NCBI GenBank assembly: GCA_025677815.1
Contig: JAIXMP010000002.1
Coordinates: forward strand, 310,001 to 374,000
Source of the DNA: Phascolomyces articulosus
Taxonomy: Eukaryota > Mucoromycota > Mucoromycetes > Mucorales > Lichtheimiaceae
Reading direction: 5' to 3'
Length of the DNA: 64,000 nt
The translations under genes and the position numbers were made by a program. Position 1 is the stretch's first letter, and every line of letters starts with the position of its first letter. Under the pieces are notes generated by a model. It made no database searches and was not told the DNA's origin. It was given only the letters and a program-made list of their open reading frames with translations. Of this stretch, positions 37,688 to 50,180 are shown piece by piece.

Positions 37688-39194
37688 ATGACATCTAGTT
37701 CTATTTTAATTCTCGGTGGCGTTGGTTTTATTGGACGTCATTTCGTTCATTATGTTGTTCAAAATAATTTAGCTCAATACATTTGTGTGGTGGATAAAGT
37801 ACTTCCTCAAACCGCTTATTTATCTGAAGCTCATAAAGCCTCATTTGAAAAGGTAGAATTTCGTCAGGGCAATCTCATTCACCCAGGTAATAATAATATT
37901 GACTACAACTATAAATCTTCATAGAAAACTGTAGTAATAAACGAGTTTTTTTTGGGGGGAGAGAGGAGGAGGAGATGTGTGAGGGGAAATAGGGTTTTTT
38001 TTAAGGGGGTCGAAATGTAAAAGGGGAAAAAAAACTAAGTATATGTGCGTGGAATAATAAATGACCCAAGAAGAGACGATCATATATATATATATATATA
38101 TGTAAAGACGCCACCCAGTTTATATTGATTATCTCATTGATTACTAACAACAAAATATACATAGCATCCGTGGAAAGTTGTTTTACAAAACCAGATGGAA
38201 CAGAATATGATTATGTATTTAACTTTGCTGCAGAAACCAAATATTCTCAAGTGAAGGAGGTAAATATATAAAAGAAGAAGAGGGGTAGATCTATTCATAT
38301 TATATGTACATGGTAGAGACAAAAAAAAAAAAAAAAAGAAAAAAAGAGAAAGATGGAAAAACCTTTTTTCCTTTTATTTATTAATCACTAACTATCATCA
38401 TCATCATCATCAAAGGTTTATCAAGAACGAATTTTCCAATTATCTGTCAATTGTGCAAAGGAAGCTGCTAAACGTAAAGTAAAAGCATTCATTACAATGT
38501 CGACTGCTGAAATCTATGATAATGATCAGGTATATATAATAATATAATTAGTTGAAACCTGAGAGAGAGAGCTAAACATATATACATATAAGAAAAAAGA
38601 TATATGCATCTAACCGATTTTTATTTTTATTTTTATTTTTTTTACACGGGGGACATTACATTTATGTTTTGGCAGGGTGCATCGACAGAATGTTCCAAAA
38701 TCAAACCATGGACTGTTATTGCTCAACATAAATATCAAGCTGAACAAGCACTTCAAAAGATTGAAGGGTAAAAAATGTTTAATTTATACGTCATTTGTTT
38801 TTTTAATTACCAATCACTAAAAAAAATATCCATATAGATTGAATCTTATCATTTTACGTCCTTCTGTTGTGTATGGTCCTAATGCATTGTTGGGTTTGAG
38901 TAAGTTTGGATTATTATCTCTATGATGAGAGAGGGAGCCTATAGAGTCATTAACACACACATATATATAAAACGTAGCACCTCGTCTTATCATTGGTCGT
39001 GTCTATCAACATTTGGGTGAAGAAATGAAATTGTTATGGTCCAAGGATCTCAAGTTGAATACAGTTCATGTGAATGATATTGTACGTGCAAGTTGGCATC
39101 TTGCTAAATGGTATGAAGATACCGGTAGAAAACCTGAAGATGAAACTCCCATTTTCAACTTGTCGGATAAAGAAGATACAGGTAATAATCGAGG

Positions 39195-39227
<33 letters not shown>

Positions 39228-39703
39228 GTTACTCATATATTTAATAATAATAATAAAATAGATCAAGAAACGATTAATAAGCTTTTGAGAGAAATCTTTG
39301 GTATTGAAACTGGATATCATGGCAGTGTTGTTTCAAGCTTTGCCAAGGTAAAAACTTTTCTATTCTATCTTGAATCCAATCTAATAGAATACATATACAA
39401 TCCATAGATTTCATCCTAACTCATTTTTGTATTTAATATGATTAGTTGAATTTGGATTCAGTGACAGAAGATGTCAATGAAAAACATTTGGCACCATGGG
39501 CTGAATTATTGAAAAAATCGGATATTCGTACTTCTCCCCTATCACCCTATTTGGATGAAGAATTGTTGTACAACAATGCATTGTCTGTGGATGGATCCAA
39601 GATTGAACGTGAAACAGGGTTCACTTATACTGTTCCTCATTTAACCAAGGAAAAATTGGTTGAAATTATTGATGAATACAAATCTCAAAATCTTTGGCCT
39701 TAA
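37688..39703 (+). CDS. Extended SDR / NAD-dependent epimerase-dehydratase-like protein
   Basis: Eight exons (37688-37886, 38165-38259, 38416-38529, 38676-38767, 38838-38899, 38978-39181, 39262-39347, 39446-39703) give 369 residues. The Rossmann motif is G10-x-x-G13-x-x-G16 (ILGGVGFIGRHF). NFAAETKYSQ fits the conserved NAG/AAET region, and LRPSVVYGP the end of the cofactor domain, as in dTDP-glucose 4,6-dehydratase-like proteins. The active-site Tyr of YxxxK aligns with I151 in VIAQHK (K155 kept), with a Tyr only at 156, so normal SDR catalysis looks doubtful. Family members act on nucleotide sugars in the cytosol. The neighbouring chitin synthase makes a cell-wall link tempting, but this is inference only. 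All introns are short. Confidence 0.88.
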
Positions 39704-41903
39704 ATTCAATATCGACATATATCCTATCGTAAACAATGAATGATCTGCTGGAGAAGATATATTCCCTAACATAGATAATAAGAAAAAAAATAATAATAAT
39801 AATGATAATCGACCCTTGATCAACATCTCCCTTCCTTTTCCCCCTCCCCTTCAGATAGTTTTTTTTTATCTATACCCTTTTTTTTCCTTTCTTCTCTCTC
39901 TCTCACTCCTTTTAAAAACCATCATCCAAATTGGAAGATCTTTTTTTGGTTAATAAACGCAGGTCGTCGTAAAAAAAAAAAAAATAGGGAAAGCAATTCA
40001 ATTGATATCAAGGAATGATTCATTACTTCAGATAATCACATAATAAACCTTATCTCTAAATTGAATATAACGATGATGATGAATTACATTGAAATCATAA
40101 CAGTATTTCGTCCAAACGTTTTATTACCATATGAATTTAATAAGTACACATTTGTTATATTATTCCTCGGATGAATTCGGATGTTATTGTTGTACCATAA
40201 GATGAGGGAAACTCAAAACACTTTTATAAAAAGTTGAAGTTTGTAATACATGGATTATCGCGCGTGTACACAACACGTAAACCACATTGTTTGCATTAAT
40301 ACATAATACATAGTTTTGGTTTTTAGAATCCACGTATAATAAAACGTTATATAAATTAGGTTTGTTGATAATCAACAACAACAACAACATCACCTTGTTT
40401 ACTTGAGTTTTCAAGATTTTAGACTTTCCCAATATCTTTTTGTCCGTATCCCCCAAAAAATATATTCTTCTTTTTGTTTCATGCAAAATGCACAGACTAA
40501 ATAATACAAACAAGAAACAAAAGATCAAAGTATCACAAACAAGATCAACTCTTTAAAAAAAGGTGCATTATCGTAGGATTGAGTGGCGTTTCTCTTTTAT
40601 ATATTCTAAGTGTAAGAGTAAAAAAGAAAAGCACATGTTTTGTTATTGTATCCAATGAAAGGTTTTCAACAACTTTTAAATTCATCATGATATTGTTTAT
40701 TATCACCATACCAAATGATCGGTTCCAATGAAGAACATTATCCTACTATAACAATATAATTTCAATGACATATTTTCATCGAAATACGTATTGCGTAACA
40801 TTTAACTGCTTTCTATTTGGATACACAACAGGGTAGACCTTCTATTGTTCTCCAAAAGACCGAAATCTATTATATTACCTGAATAGAATAATGGGGAGAC
40901 AAAAAATTTATCCATTACGTACGTACGTATATTGTACATATTGGGCAATGAAATTTCTTTTATTAGATTTTTTTTTTTTTTGTTTGAAATACATCATAAC
41001 ACAAAAACAGGTAGCTTATACGCCACCTTGCATATGTTTTATTTGGAGACATAAATAGCGTAAAATATTCTTGATTTAGAAAATTATCCCGGGAAAACGA
41101 TATTCTTCTTAATATACAAATATTAGAGCTTTGATGCTAAATAAACTTATTTATCACTTTATCTATATATCTTCTTATTGATCATTATCTAAAGGAGGTA
41201 CATACTTCTTCATATATATATATATATACCTACCCAAGATCACAAAAAAAAGGCTGCAAGATGGCGCTTGTCTGTATAAATAATACGTACAAATGCATCA
41301 TCAACCCCCATTCTTTTTTCTTGATATGATTATAACATATTCAAAACTTTAAATTTTATATTGTAATTCTTTATCTTTTATATAATCTCTACTACAAATT
41401 CTAAAATAAGATACAACTAAAAATACATACTTTATATACTTCAGATTACAATTTCTCGTATAAAGTAACATTTATAATAATATTCCAATGTACTAGTTTA
41501 TGCAGACAACGATCAGTAGTAGTAAACACACATCATTCTTACGCAACAGGATTATTTCTTGTACGTGCCAGTATAACTCTCCTTTGTTGGTAATCTGCTT
41601 TTTTCACATCCATCTTTGAATTAAACCTTGTTTTCTATTTTATATACTCTTTTCAAATGTAAAGTGATTATAATTATAAAGAATTGATAACGATTGTCCA
41701 TTTTAAAAGCGATTATAATGGTCCATCTTGTAATATAGCGCAGTACTAAAAAACTGGATGATCTTATTGGTACTTTGATTACTAATTGAATCCTATTTCT
41801 CATATAATTTTAACCTTAGATATGCAACTTGGAAAATCATTAACCTCAAAACGATAAAAAAGAGCGCGATTTACAATCGGGATCGAAAATAAAACCTGAA
41901 TCC
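39704..41903. other. 2.2-kb gene-poor region
   Basis: AT-rich sequence with short chance frames only. A short A-run and an AATAAA-like motif after 39703 may end the SDR transcript. Nothing else can be supported. Confidence 0.5.
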
Positions 41904-42261
41904 TTGATATTCAATGATGAAATGAGGTACAATGCTTCTTTACCTCCAGTCATACCACCGAACACGAAGAACCACGTTTCAACCATTTATCACCATGATA
42001 TCCCTTTTTTAGACACCAGAATCGATTACCTGTTGCTTGTTCTTACTCGCATAACGAAACAATTCAAGAATTCTACCGAACTACAAGGAATCTATGCTAT
42101 GACAGCGGATTACATCGCCAATAGACGACTTATTACTTGTTTGCAAGGAAACAGAGGTCAAAGCAAAACGTGAAATATTGGCGTTGCAGTCTGGTCCCAA
42201 GGATGCGGCCAAGAAAATTCTTTCTGGGATTATTGAATTAGGTGATTCATTCTACCACTAA
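41904..42261 (+). pseudogene. Decayed coding remnant, unknown protein
   Basis: A frame from 41904 (89 residues, containing DTRIDYLLLVLTRITKQF and ADYIANRRLITCLQGN) breaks near 42150. Protein-like coding then continues in another frame (ETEVKAKREILALQSGPKD, then AAKKILSGIIELGDSF) to a stop at 42259-42261. The amino-acid composition is ordinary for a globular helical protein, unlike the low-complexity noise nearby, which suggests a frameshifted remnant. An intron explanation is possible, but I saw no good splice pair. I do not recognise the family. Confidence 0.35.
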
Positions 42262-43412
42262 TACACATCTTCGTCCAACAGTCATGAACCAAGCTCAGAG
42301 CCCTCGCGTGAGCAGAAAGTCGCATGATAATTCAGTACAATCTTTTACCGTCAATCCAATACACAACCTTCAACTAATAATATGGTATAAATTACAAGAA
42401 AAATGAACAATCTCAACAATCCATCACGAATCCCATGGAGAGTCATTTATGAAGAAGGAAAGATATTTTGCACATATTACCACGGGATTCTTTGAAATTG
42501 GTATGAATTCGGTACAAGAAACAAAACTCAAATAGCAGATAGTATAAATGTGGTGTCTTTCAGTATATAATACCAAATCATGTAAATACCAATTAAAAAG
42601 CAGAACGAAAGAGGAAGGTTGTGTGAGATGAGTTGAATGATAATGATGTTATAGGCACATATATTGTCACATTGCCCCCCTTCTTCTTTTATTTTTATTA
42701 TAGATTGTTTTTTTTATCATTATACTCAGATTCCAACTGTTCAAGTCTATAATATGACATATGCAAAACGTGTATAAAGACAAAATGGTCTACTGATATA
42801 TTGACATACGTAGCGATAAATTATAACCATTACAAATCGAGATAATTGAAAATTCTACTAACCTTATTCTAACACGATGTCAAACAAGCATGTTGGAGAA
42901 TAATTAGAGTGACGATTAGAATAGTATAAATAGTCAAGCAACTTTTATCAAATCCAGTTCAGTTCATTTTTCATCTTCTTATCTTTCATACCCTTTTTCA
43001 AAACATCTGTTGAATAAATAATATCTTAAACTATCTTATTTTGATTGTTAAATATTTTATAGTTTCAGCATATAAAATACAGAAGCTCGAACTCCCACAT
43101 CTTTATTGTTAACACCTAAGTTACACAGTAGTAAATAGAACTGCACATTACTTTTTACAAACTTTTCTTCTTAGCTATTCTCTTAAAGACTTAAATAATC
43201 ATTTTCATGAAACTTCTTCGGCTTTGCGACCATAGAATCACTTTAATATAAAGTATAGAATTGATTTTTAGAGGGTGCTTTACGGCAGAAGACAGCAAAT
43301 ATCATATGGTCAAAGGAATGCTTAAACAGGGAAAGGAACTCCACTTGTTTAACCCTTCCTCTTTTTTTCCCTTCTATCTAGCTCGTTTTCTTTGCAATTG
43401 CATTTCACTACA
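42262..43412. other. Gene-poor region
   Basis: AT-rich. Scattered fragments such as the stretch near 42440-42510 may belong to the same dead gene as the remnant upstream, but no feature is supported. Confidence 0.4.
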
Positions 43413-43414
43413 AA

Positions 43415-43639
43415 ATGTCACTGGTTTCCATAAATGGTAATTTTTTATCCACCTATTTTGACAAGGAATTTCAGAACGAAATCTCGTTCTGGTATATTCT
43501 ATACGATAAAGGCGAGGTAGAAAGCAACATATACTTATGGGGTTGGCTGCTCATTAAAGTGGTTAAGATATTCGAAAGGATGTTGTGTACTGCTATTTTT
43601 AATGATAAGGTGGACAATGTCGTTATCGATAAGAATTAA
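43415..43639 (+). CDS. Small hypothetical ORF in the left arm of the inverted duplication
   Basis: A 74-residue frame begins MSLVSINGNFLSTYFDKEF. It has a relative of about 50 residues in the right arm. The family is not recognised. It may be a real small gene or the fragment of a larger protein carried by a mobile element. Confidence 0.3.
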   Translation: MSLVSINGNFLSTYFDKEFQNEISFWYILYDKGEVESNIYLWGWLLIKVVKIFERMLCTAIFNDKVDNVVIDKN

Positions 43640-43827
43640 ATACATGGATCTGTACATGCTTGCTTTAGTGTTATTAACAAATAAAGTTTATTGAACAAAT
43701 TTGAACAGAAGAAAAAAGTAATGAAGTGTATGATCCGGATCTGGAGAGTGGATCATGGAACATAATGGAATTACAGCGTATATTAGAGAAAACCGATCGG
43801 TTTATTATATGCCATGCTATTCGCCTA

Positions 43828-43855
43828 TTTTTTTTTTTTTTTTTTTTTTTTTTTT
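43828..43855 (+). repeat. 28-T homopolymer
   Basis: An uninterrupted run of 28 T lies in the spacer between the inverted arms, and is possibly the poly(A) mark of a retroposed sequence on the minus strand. Confidence 0.9.
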
Positions 43856-43904
43856 GGCTATGCTCGTGTTTTAAGTATTTATTTGAATCTTTATATGATA
43901 TTTT

Positions 43905-44114
43905 TCAAATACTTTCAACTAATCTTACGATATTTATCAGCATCTTGATCATTGTGAATCGCTTTTTATACTTGCATTTACCAATATAAATAGCACCACA
44001 TAGCATCTTTTCTAATATCATAACGATTATAGTGATTAACCAATCACATGAATATCTATTGTTTTCTATGTCACCAATATTGTATAAAACTAAACAGAAC
44101 GAGATTTCGTTCAC
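43905..44114 (-). CDS. Small hypothetical ORF in the right arm
   Basis: A 69-residue minus-strand frame begins MNEISFCLVLYNIGDIEN. It is homologous to residues 26-65 of the left-arm ORF. The N-terminal part corresponding to the left-arm INGNFLST stretch is in another frame, so this copy is probably broken. Confidence 0.25.
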   Translation of the reverse strand: MNEISFCLVLYNIGDIENNRYSCDWLITIIVMILEKMLCGAIYIGKCKYKKRFTMIKMLINIVRLVESI

Positions 44115-44172
44115 AAATTGCTCTGAAATGCCTTGTCAAAGGAGGATGTGGATAAAAAATTACCATTTATGG

Positions 44173-45251
44173 CGGGTGGCGATACTTTGCAGTTAAATAT
44201 AATATAGTCTATTTTTCAGAGGAAACGAGTTAACCCCAACAAACTAAAAGCTGCTTTACTTATGTTTCATCCATCATTCATTGTTGGTAAAGTATGGTCA
44301 CTTGAGTGGAAGCTATTAATATCATGATTGGTAATGAGAGTATATCTAAAGTCCAAGTAACAAAAACTTCATCTAGTGGTGGCACTGCAGTTTTTTTTGT
44401 CACGTGTGTACATGAAGCTAAATGAAAAATAAAAGTAGTATTTTACTTTTACATGAAAGAATATATGAAACTATTACTGAACACGTGTAATTTATTAGTA
44501 GAACCAATGGTAAATCATTCTAGATGGAGGGTAATATATATTAAGCTTATATAAACTTTAAAAAGATAGCTGATGATGATAGATCTCGGCTATAAATTTT
44601 AGTAATGGAAGAAGATGGCAATAATATGGATAGGATGACGAATACAAAGTTTCATGTTGATCGAATCTTTATCGGATTAAATGCAATAAGAAACCCAAAA
44701 GAAGTTTAGAATGTGATCATTGCTAATTTATCCAACTATGCAACATGTGTCCAATCTTATTGTTTATTATCATGATACTTCTTATTGACGAAACATGAAA
44801 TGGGACTAATTTTTTATTTATCAAATACCATATATTTCTAGATCCATCTTCCTTTTGCTTTATCATCCAAATTCATAGATAATAAAGAAGGGAAACCCTA
44901 CTTGTTTCGAAAATTACGTAAAAAAAAATCAAGATCAAAGAGGTATATTTTTTTTTCATTCATCAATGAACTAAGATAAAAGAGAACGCGTGGTAAGAAA
45001 TATAGATCCATATCACCATCATCATCATATATCGCCATTTCGTTTCAAAGCATGTTCTTAATAAGGAGAATATCAAGAAGCAGTAAGTGCACGGATGATC
45101 AAGTCATGTGAGTACCCATATCTTTTTTAATTTTTTTTTTTGTTTTTGTTTTTTGCGTTGTCGTAATATTCATCTTTCATCCTTCTCGACTATATTTTTT
45201 TTTTTCAACAAGAAATAATATGAAATATAAAAAAAGTATTCCTTTATCACC
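44173..45251. other. Upstream region of the Yak1-like gene
   Basis: AT-rich with no supported gene. T-rich runs precede the ATG at 45252. Confidence 0.45.
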
Positions 45252-48200
45252 ATGAATTCTACACAACTTTCCTCTTCAAATCAACAACCTAAAAATGGAT
45301 ACACTCATCCATATGGAACTTCTTCCTCATCCTCTACTTCAGTATTGGACGTTGTCTCAGCAGTGGATCGATCTATGCATTACTATAGTGCAGCTTTAAC
45401 TGCCAATCATAAACAACTGGATGATGATGAAAATTCTTCTTCAAGTTCTTCGGATGATACACAACACAGCCAAAACTGGGTCAATAGGAATAAAAACAAA
45501 GTACCCAAACCCATGACAACGACCGCGACGACAACTCTTGAACAAAACTCAAGAACAATAACGCAACGTCCCCCTCTCAACAACTATTCAGGTGTCAATA
45601 AAAGTAAGTTTTTTTTTTTTTTACTCCATGGTGTAAAAGTTTTTTTTAATGAATCAGAATTATTAAATGAATCTCCTTCTTTCTTTTCAATGGAGAATAG
45701 ATCTTGACAAAGGAAAAGAAGCGATCGTATTAAAAGATGAACCAAAGAAAAGAACACCCGTCATGGTCACACCAGGTAAATTTTTTATATATTTTTTTGT
45801 GGAGAAAGAATTATTTTTCTAATGTTCCACTGTTCCATAGAATCCACTTTATCATCAGACTTGTCTTGTTCATCCTCTATTGAACTTATTGAAAACACCA
45901 AGTTCCCTTATATTGAAGGAACTCCTGATGAATTATTACAAGAACCTTTAGTTATACCGACGATCGATCCTGGTGTTGGTACAAGTGTGGGAGGAGAAAC
46001 AGGAGGAAAAGCAGAAAATAACGTGGAAGCATTAAGGATAAGAAAAGGATTTCGACCTTTTGTACGTGTCAATAGTATGAGTAGTAGTATTGGAAGTGTG
46101 GCAACTGTTACCATGAAAACAGTACGACAACAAAAGGTACATATATACATCTATTGAACTCCTCGGAACTGGGTTATATTTTAATAGATGGATAAGATGC
46201 ATGGGGCGAGTCATATATAAAACAAGATATGATTGTATAGACATTTTTATTAATGCAATCCTTTATAGAGAAAGAAAGGAGGGTTGCATTGCTTGACCGT
46301 AGATTTGAAAAAGACATATGAAAACTTTGATCCTGATTTTGGATATACAGGACAATCCAATCCTCGTCGAGTCCTTACAAGACCATCCAAACCTGCCAAA
46401 AATGATGGTTATGATAATGAAAATGAGGATTATATTATTCGAGTCCATGATGTTTTGGGCAATGTGGGAAAAAACCAGTAAGTAGTAGTAAAAAAAACCT
46501 TTTATAAAGGGGAACAAGGGAGTCATTATAAAAGAGGAAATTCATAAAAGATATGTCTATCCTAACACATTCTATTGATATATAGATACCGGATCATTGA
46601 TTTATTGGGAAGTGGTACTTTTGGTCAAGTAGTAAAATGTGAAAACACCACTACGCATGAATTAGTTTCAGTGAAAATTATCAAGAATAACAAATTGTAT
46701 CGACGACAAAGTGAAATGGAAGCTGATATTTTAAAAAGGGTATGTATATTATAGAGGAGATTGATAATGATAGTGGATTTGCATAATTACAATAGAAGAA
46801 AACTCATGATTATTATTATTATATATACTACATACAATGTATAGCTACACGAAAAACTTGGATCTCAAGGTCAAGAATACATTTTAAAAATGCATACCAC
46901 CTTTAATCACAAGAGCCACCTTTGCATTGTATCGGAATTACTGTCCTACAGTTTATTAGATGTTTTACAACAAAACAGCCATGGTGGTATACCTATTCAT
47001 CTGGTACGATCGATTAGTATTCGATTGATTGAAACATTGGTGTTATTAAAAGAAGCTCAATTCATCCACTGTGACCTCAAACCAGAAAATATTTTATTAA
47101 AAAGGTATCTTATTTCTCTCTCTGTTTTTAAATAAGAATCTGGTTGTAGTATAGTGATGATACCTGTTTTTCTTATACATGTTTCTTTTAAAGTGTTGAT
47201 TCTGTCGAAATCAAAGTCGTGGATTTTGGTGCTTCTTGTCACGTCAATTCAAAACAAAAATACCCATATGTTCAATCCAGATTTTATCGAGCCCCTGAAG
47301 TCATTTTGGGTATTCCTTATGGTTATCCCATTGATATGTGGTCCGCAGGTTGTGTGATTGGAGAAATGTTTTTAGGTCTTCCTTTATTTCCTGGTACCAC
47401 TGAACACAATCAATTGCGTCGGATTATTGATATGTTAGGGTAAATGTGTTATTCTATAAAATAAAACAGAGAACGTGCTGTGGATGTTGATATATATAAA
47501 ATTGGTACTATGTGAAAACTTTATTTTTAAAAATTCTATTTATATCTCCCCACATTTTTTAGAGCGATCCCACCAGAGATGTTACATAAAGGTGGTATTA
47601 AAACAGATGTATTTTATCATCGTAAAACAGTGGTAGATCCTCCGCAACCTATAGACAAAGATAGTGACAACAACAGTAAGAATAAAAATGATAGCACTAA
47701 GAACAACAACAGCAACAACAACACTCGACCTACTTTATTTCGAATGAAAAGTCAAGAAGAATATTGTCGTGAACAAAAGAAACCGGATGTTCCTAATCGA
47801 CGCTATTTTCCAGAGATGGGATTAACGGATCTTATATTAAATTACACAAACACTTTTATTCAGCAACATCAAAATAAGGAACAAGGTATGAATATATATT
47901 ATAAATAATGGGGTGATGCTTGTCTTTAGATCTATTTTTACCCAACGCAGTTTTTTAATGAATTTGATTTTCCCCTTTCTCTCTATGAACTCCTGTGTAC
48001 TCCCGGCCATTTTTTTCTTTTTTTAATAATGATAGAGCTTGAACTACGACATTCATTAGCTGATTTTCTCAAAGGATTACTAACCATTGATCCGGAAACT
48101 CGGTGGACACCAAATCAAGCAAGAGAGCATCCATTTATATCTGGGAAACCATTTTTGAAACCTTATGTACCAGTGAAAGAGATCAACACCCAAAATAACA

Positions 48201-49516
48201 AGTGTACAAGTCAACAACGACAACAACAACAACATCAGCAGAGTAACACAATAGCATCATCAGTAACATCATCATCCGCAACAACTGTCACTGTAAATGG
48301 AAAAGATGGGAAATTGACCCACTCAAATATGTTGCTGAATAATAATAATAACCAGATGAATGGGAATCGTTTGACGACTGCTTCTCTGATAAGTGCTACT
48401 ATAGCAGAAAAACAGCAGCAGCAGCAACAACAACAACAACAACAACCAGTAAAAAAGCAACAAGAGCCGTTACAACAGCAACAAAAGCAACAACGTTCCA
48501 ACACATTTCCATCAGCAGCATCAGCAGCATCGAAATATGTTCAACAACAATTAGAAAAAGCATCATTAACCAAACGGCGTTCACTGTTATTTAATAATCA
48601 TCAAAGAAAAGCTTCACAAGTACATCCTCCTGTAGGAGAAGACAATACCACCAAGATTAATTTTATCAATTCCAAGTTAAATATCACACACACCAATAAC
48701 AACAATACCACTGCGAATACCAATATCAATAATAATCTTACTAAAAATAATAGTGTAAGAAATATCATATACATGCCACCAGCAACGACTAACACCAGCA
48801 CCCCTACTTCTCCATCATCCAATACATCAACAACAGTATCATCACCCTTATCCAACAATAAAAATAACCCATTTCTTGCTACTGCTTCATCTACGACCAC
48901 CACAAATACTACCATCCCAAATCCTATTCTATTTGAAAAATTGCAAAAACACTATAAACATGATGGATCTCCTGCAGGTGCTGTTTTATTAACATCGCCA
49001 CCTATTGTGGATGCCATGATTGCCAATAATACCGCTGCTATTACCAAGGCTACAACAACGACTAGTATTCTTACCAATCCCAGTAATAATAATAGTACAA
49101 CCTCGATTATTATGAATGCCAATGGAATTAGTAACTATAACAACAACAAGAATAGACATAGTGAAACAGATGTATCCAAAAGAGTCAAGATTGCACCTTA
49201 TATCAAATTAAGACGTGGATCACATGATTCTTTTCGTATGCCGGATGAAATCCATTGTCATTATCGAGGGGCAACTGATGTAGAATCATCCTCCACTTCA
49301 ACAACAAAGGGCCGCGATTTATTTTTTCAACATAATAATTCAAGTCAAGTCAAATTAAATGATCATAGTTTTTTAGATGAGAATAGTAATACAAGTGGAG
49401 AAGAAACTACCTCAGAAGATATCATGTCTAATCATCATGGATTAATGAAAAGAAATTCTAAACATGCTGGAGAAGCAGCTGGTGGATTATTTATGATGAA
49501 TAGAAAACAAAAATAA
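45252..49516 (+). CDS. YAK1: Yak1-like DYRK-family protein kinase
   Basis: Nine exons (45252-45603, 45701-45775, 45841-46136, 46269-46477, 46586-46739, 46845-47104, 47194-47439, 47563-47885, 48036-49516) give 1131 residues. The first 310 are Ser-rich and low in order. The kinase domain starts at YRIIDLLGSGTFGQVVKCE (about 311), with VKIIK as the ATP lysine. The HCDLKPEN catalytic loop (about 437) and VVDFGASCH follow. The DYRK-type activation loop YPYVQSRFYRAPEV carries the self-phosphorylated Tyr position. The end is typical of Yak1: DFLKGLLTIDPETRWTPNQA and HPFISGKPFLKPYVP. A 330-residue Gln/Asn/Thr-rich tail follows. An insert rich in Asn/Lys/Asp (about residues 555-575) sits between the GMGB-type PPEML segment and the RYFPEMG block. 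Yak1 is a growth-restraining kinase acting under PKA and in stress responses. In this window it precedes Skn7- and MADS-type factors. Confidence 0.93.
48410..48445 (+). repeat. CAG/CAA poly-glutamine tract
   Basis: Codons 125-140 of the last exon of the kinase gene encode a run of more than ten Gln, part of a longer Gln-rich stretch. It is likely length-variable. Confidence 0.85.
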
Positions 49517-50180
49517 TAATAATAATAAAATTGTTGGATGACGATTGACGACGATCTACTAGACTACTTCAAGTTAGTTGTTACACAGAATAATGTAGGT
49601 TTCGGAATTAAACCCAAAATAATTTGGTTTTATTATAATAATAATGAGATATTTAATCATAAAATGACAAGAATAACAACAGCAACAACAACAACATTAA
49701 ATATTAAACACAAGCATGTGTTTGATTTCCTGATCATTTAGTTATTTTTATATATAAAAACGTGGAAATTATATAAAAAAGAAGGTCTGTGTGTCCTTTC
49801 AACCATCATAAACCATAATAATAATAGTATGTATAGGAGATAAGATTTATTTGTGGAGGGAAAAAAAAGGATTACCATTGATGACAATTATCAAAGAACT
49901 ATTTATAACCTTGTGTTGTTGAGCGGGCTTTCATTTTGGCAGTAATAATACAAATAATAAGTGATGGAAAGGGAGCGATCCGAGACATAAAATAAAAAAA
50001 AAGCTTCTAGTCCCTCTCAATTAGAACCTCTCTTTTTCTTTGGAATCTCCACTGCTTTTTTTTATTACTCTTTTTGCACCACTTATTACTCTCTTCTCTT
50101 CTTTTTTTCTCTCTCCCTCTCTTTCCTTTCCTCTCTCTTTTTCTTTCTTTCTTTTTTATTTTATTTTTTATTAACTAATT
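49517..50180. promoter_or_regulatory. Intergenic region with C/T-rich promoter of the Skn7-like gene
   Basis: No gene is seen. About 50020-50160 is a long pyrimidine-rich tract on the coding strand directly upstream of the ATG at 50181. Confidence 0.55.

Larger units (their letters stand above)
43415..44172. repeat. Diverged inverted duplication with coding arms
   Basis: The left arm (about 43415-43625, + strand) and right arm (about 44172-43930, read on the - strand) are homologous. A 25-bp identical core lies at 43428-43452 and 44148-44172 (begins CCATAAATGG), and ACGAAATCTCGTTCTG is shared. Both arms encode related peptides: NEISFWYILYDKGEVES then WLLIKVVKIFERMLCTAIF on the left, and NEISFCLVLYNIGDIEN then WLITIIVMILEKMLCGAIY on the right. 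Conservative replacements outnumber the rest. The arms flank about 300 bp with a 28-T run. It could be a fold-back transposon or a head-to-head duplicated gene fragment. The right arm has a frameshift relative to the left. Confidence 0.7.

Noticed and set aside
48235..48915. Minus-strand Cys-, Val- and Leu-rich ORFs
   Set aside because: They are antisense shadows of the Gln/Asn/Thr codon repeats in the Yak1-like tail.
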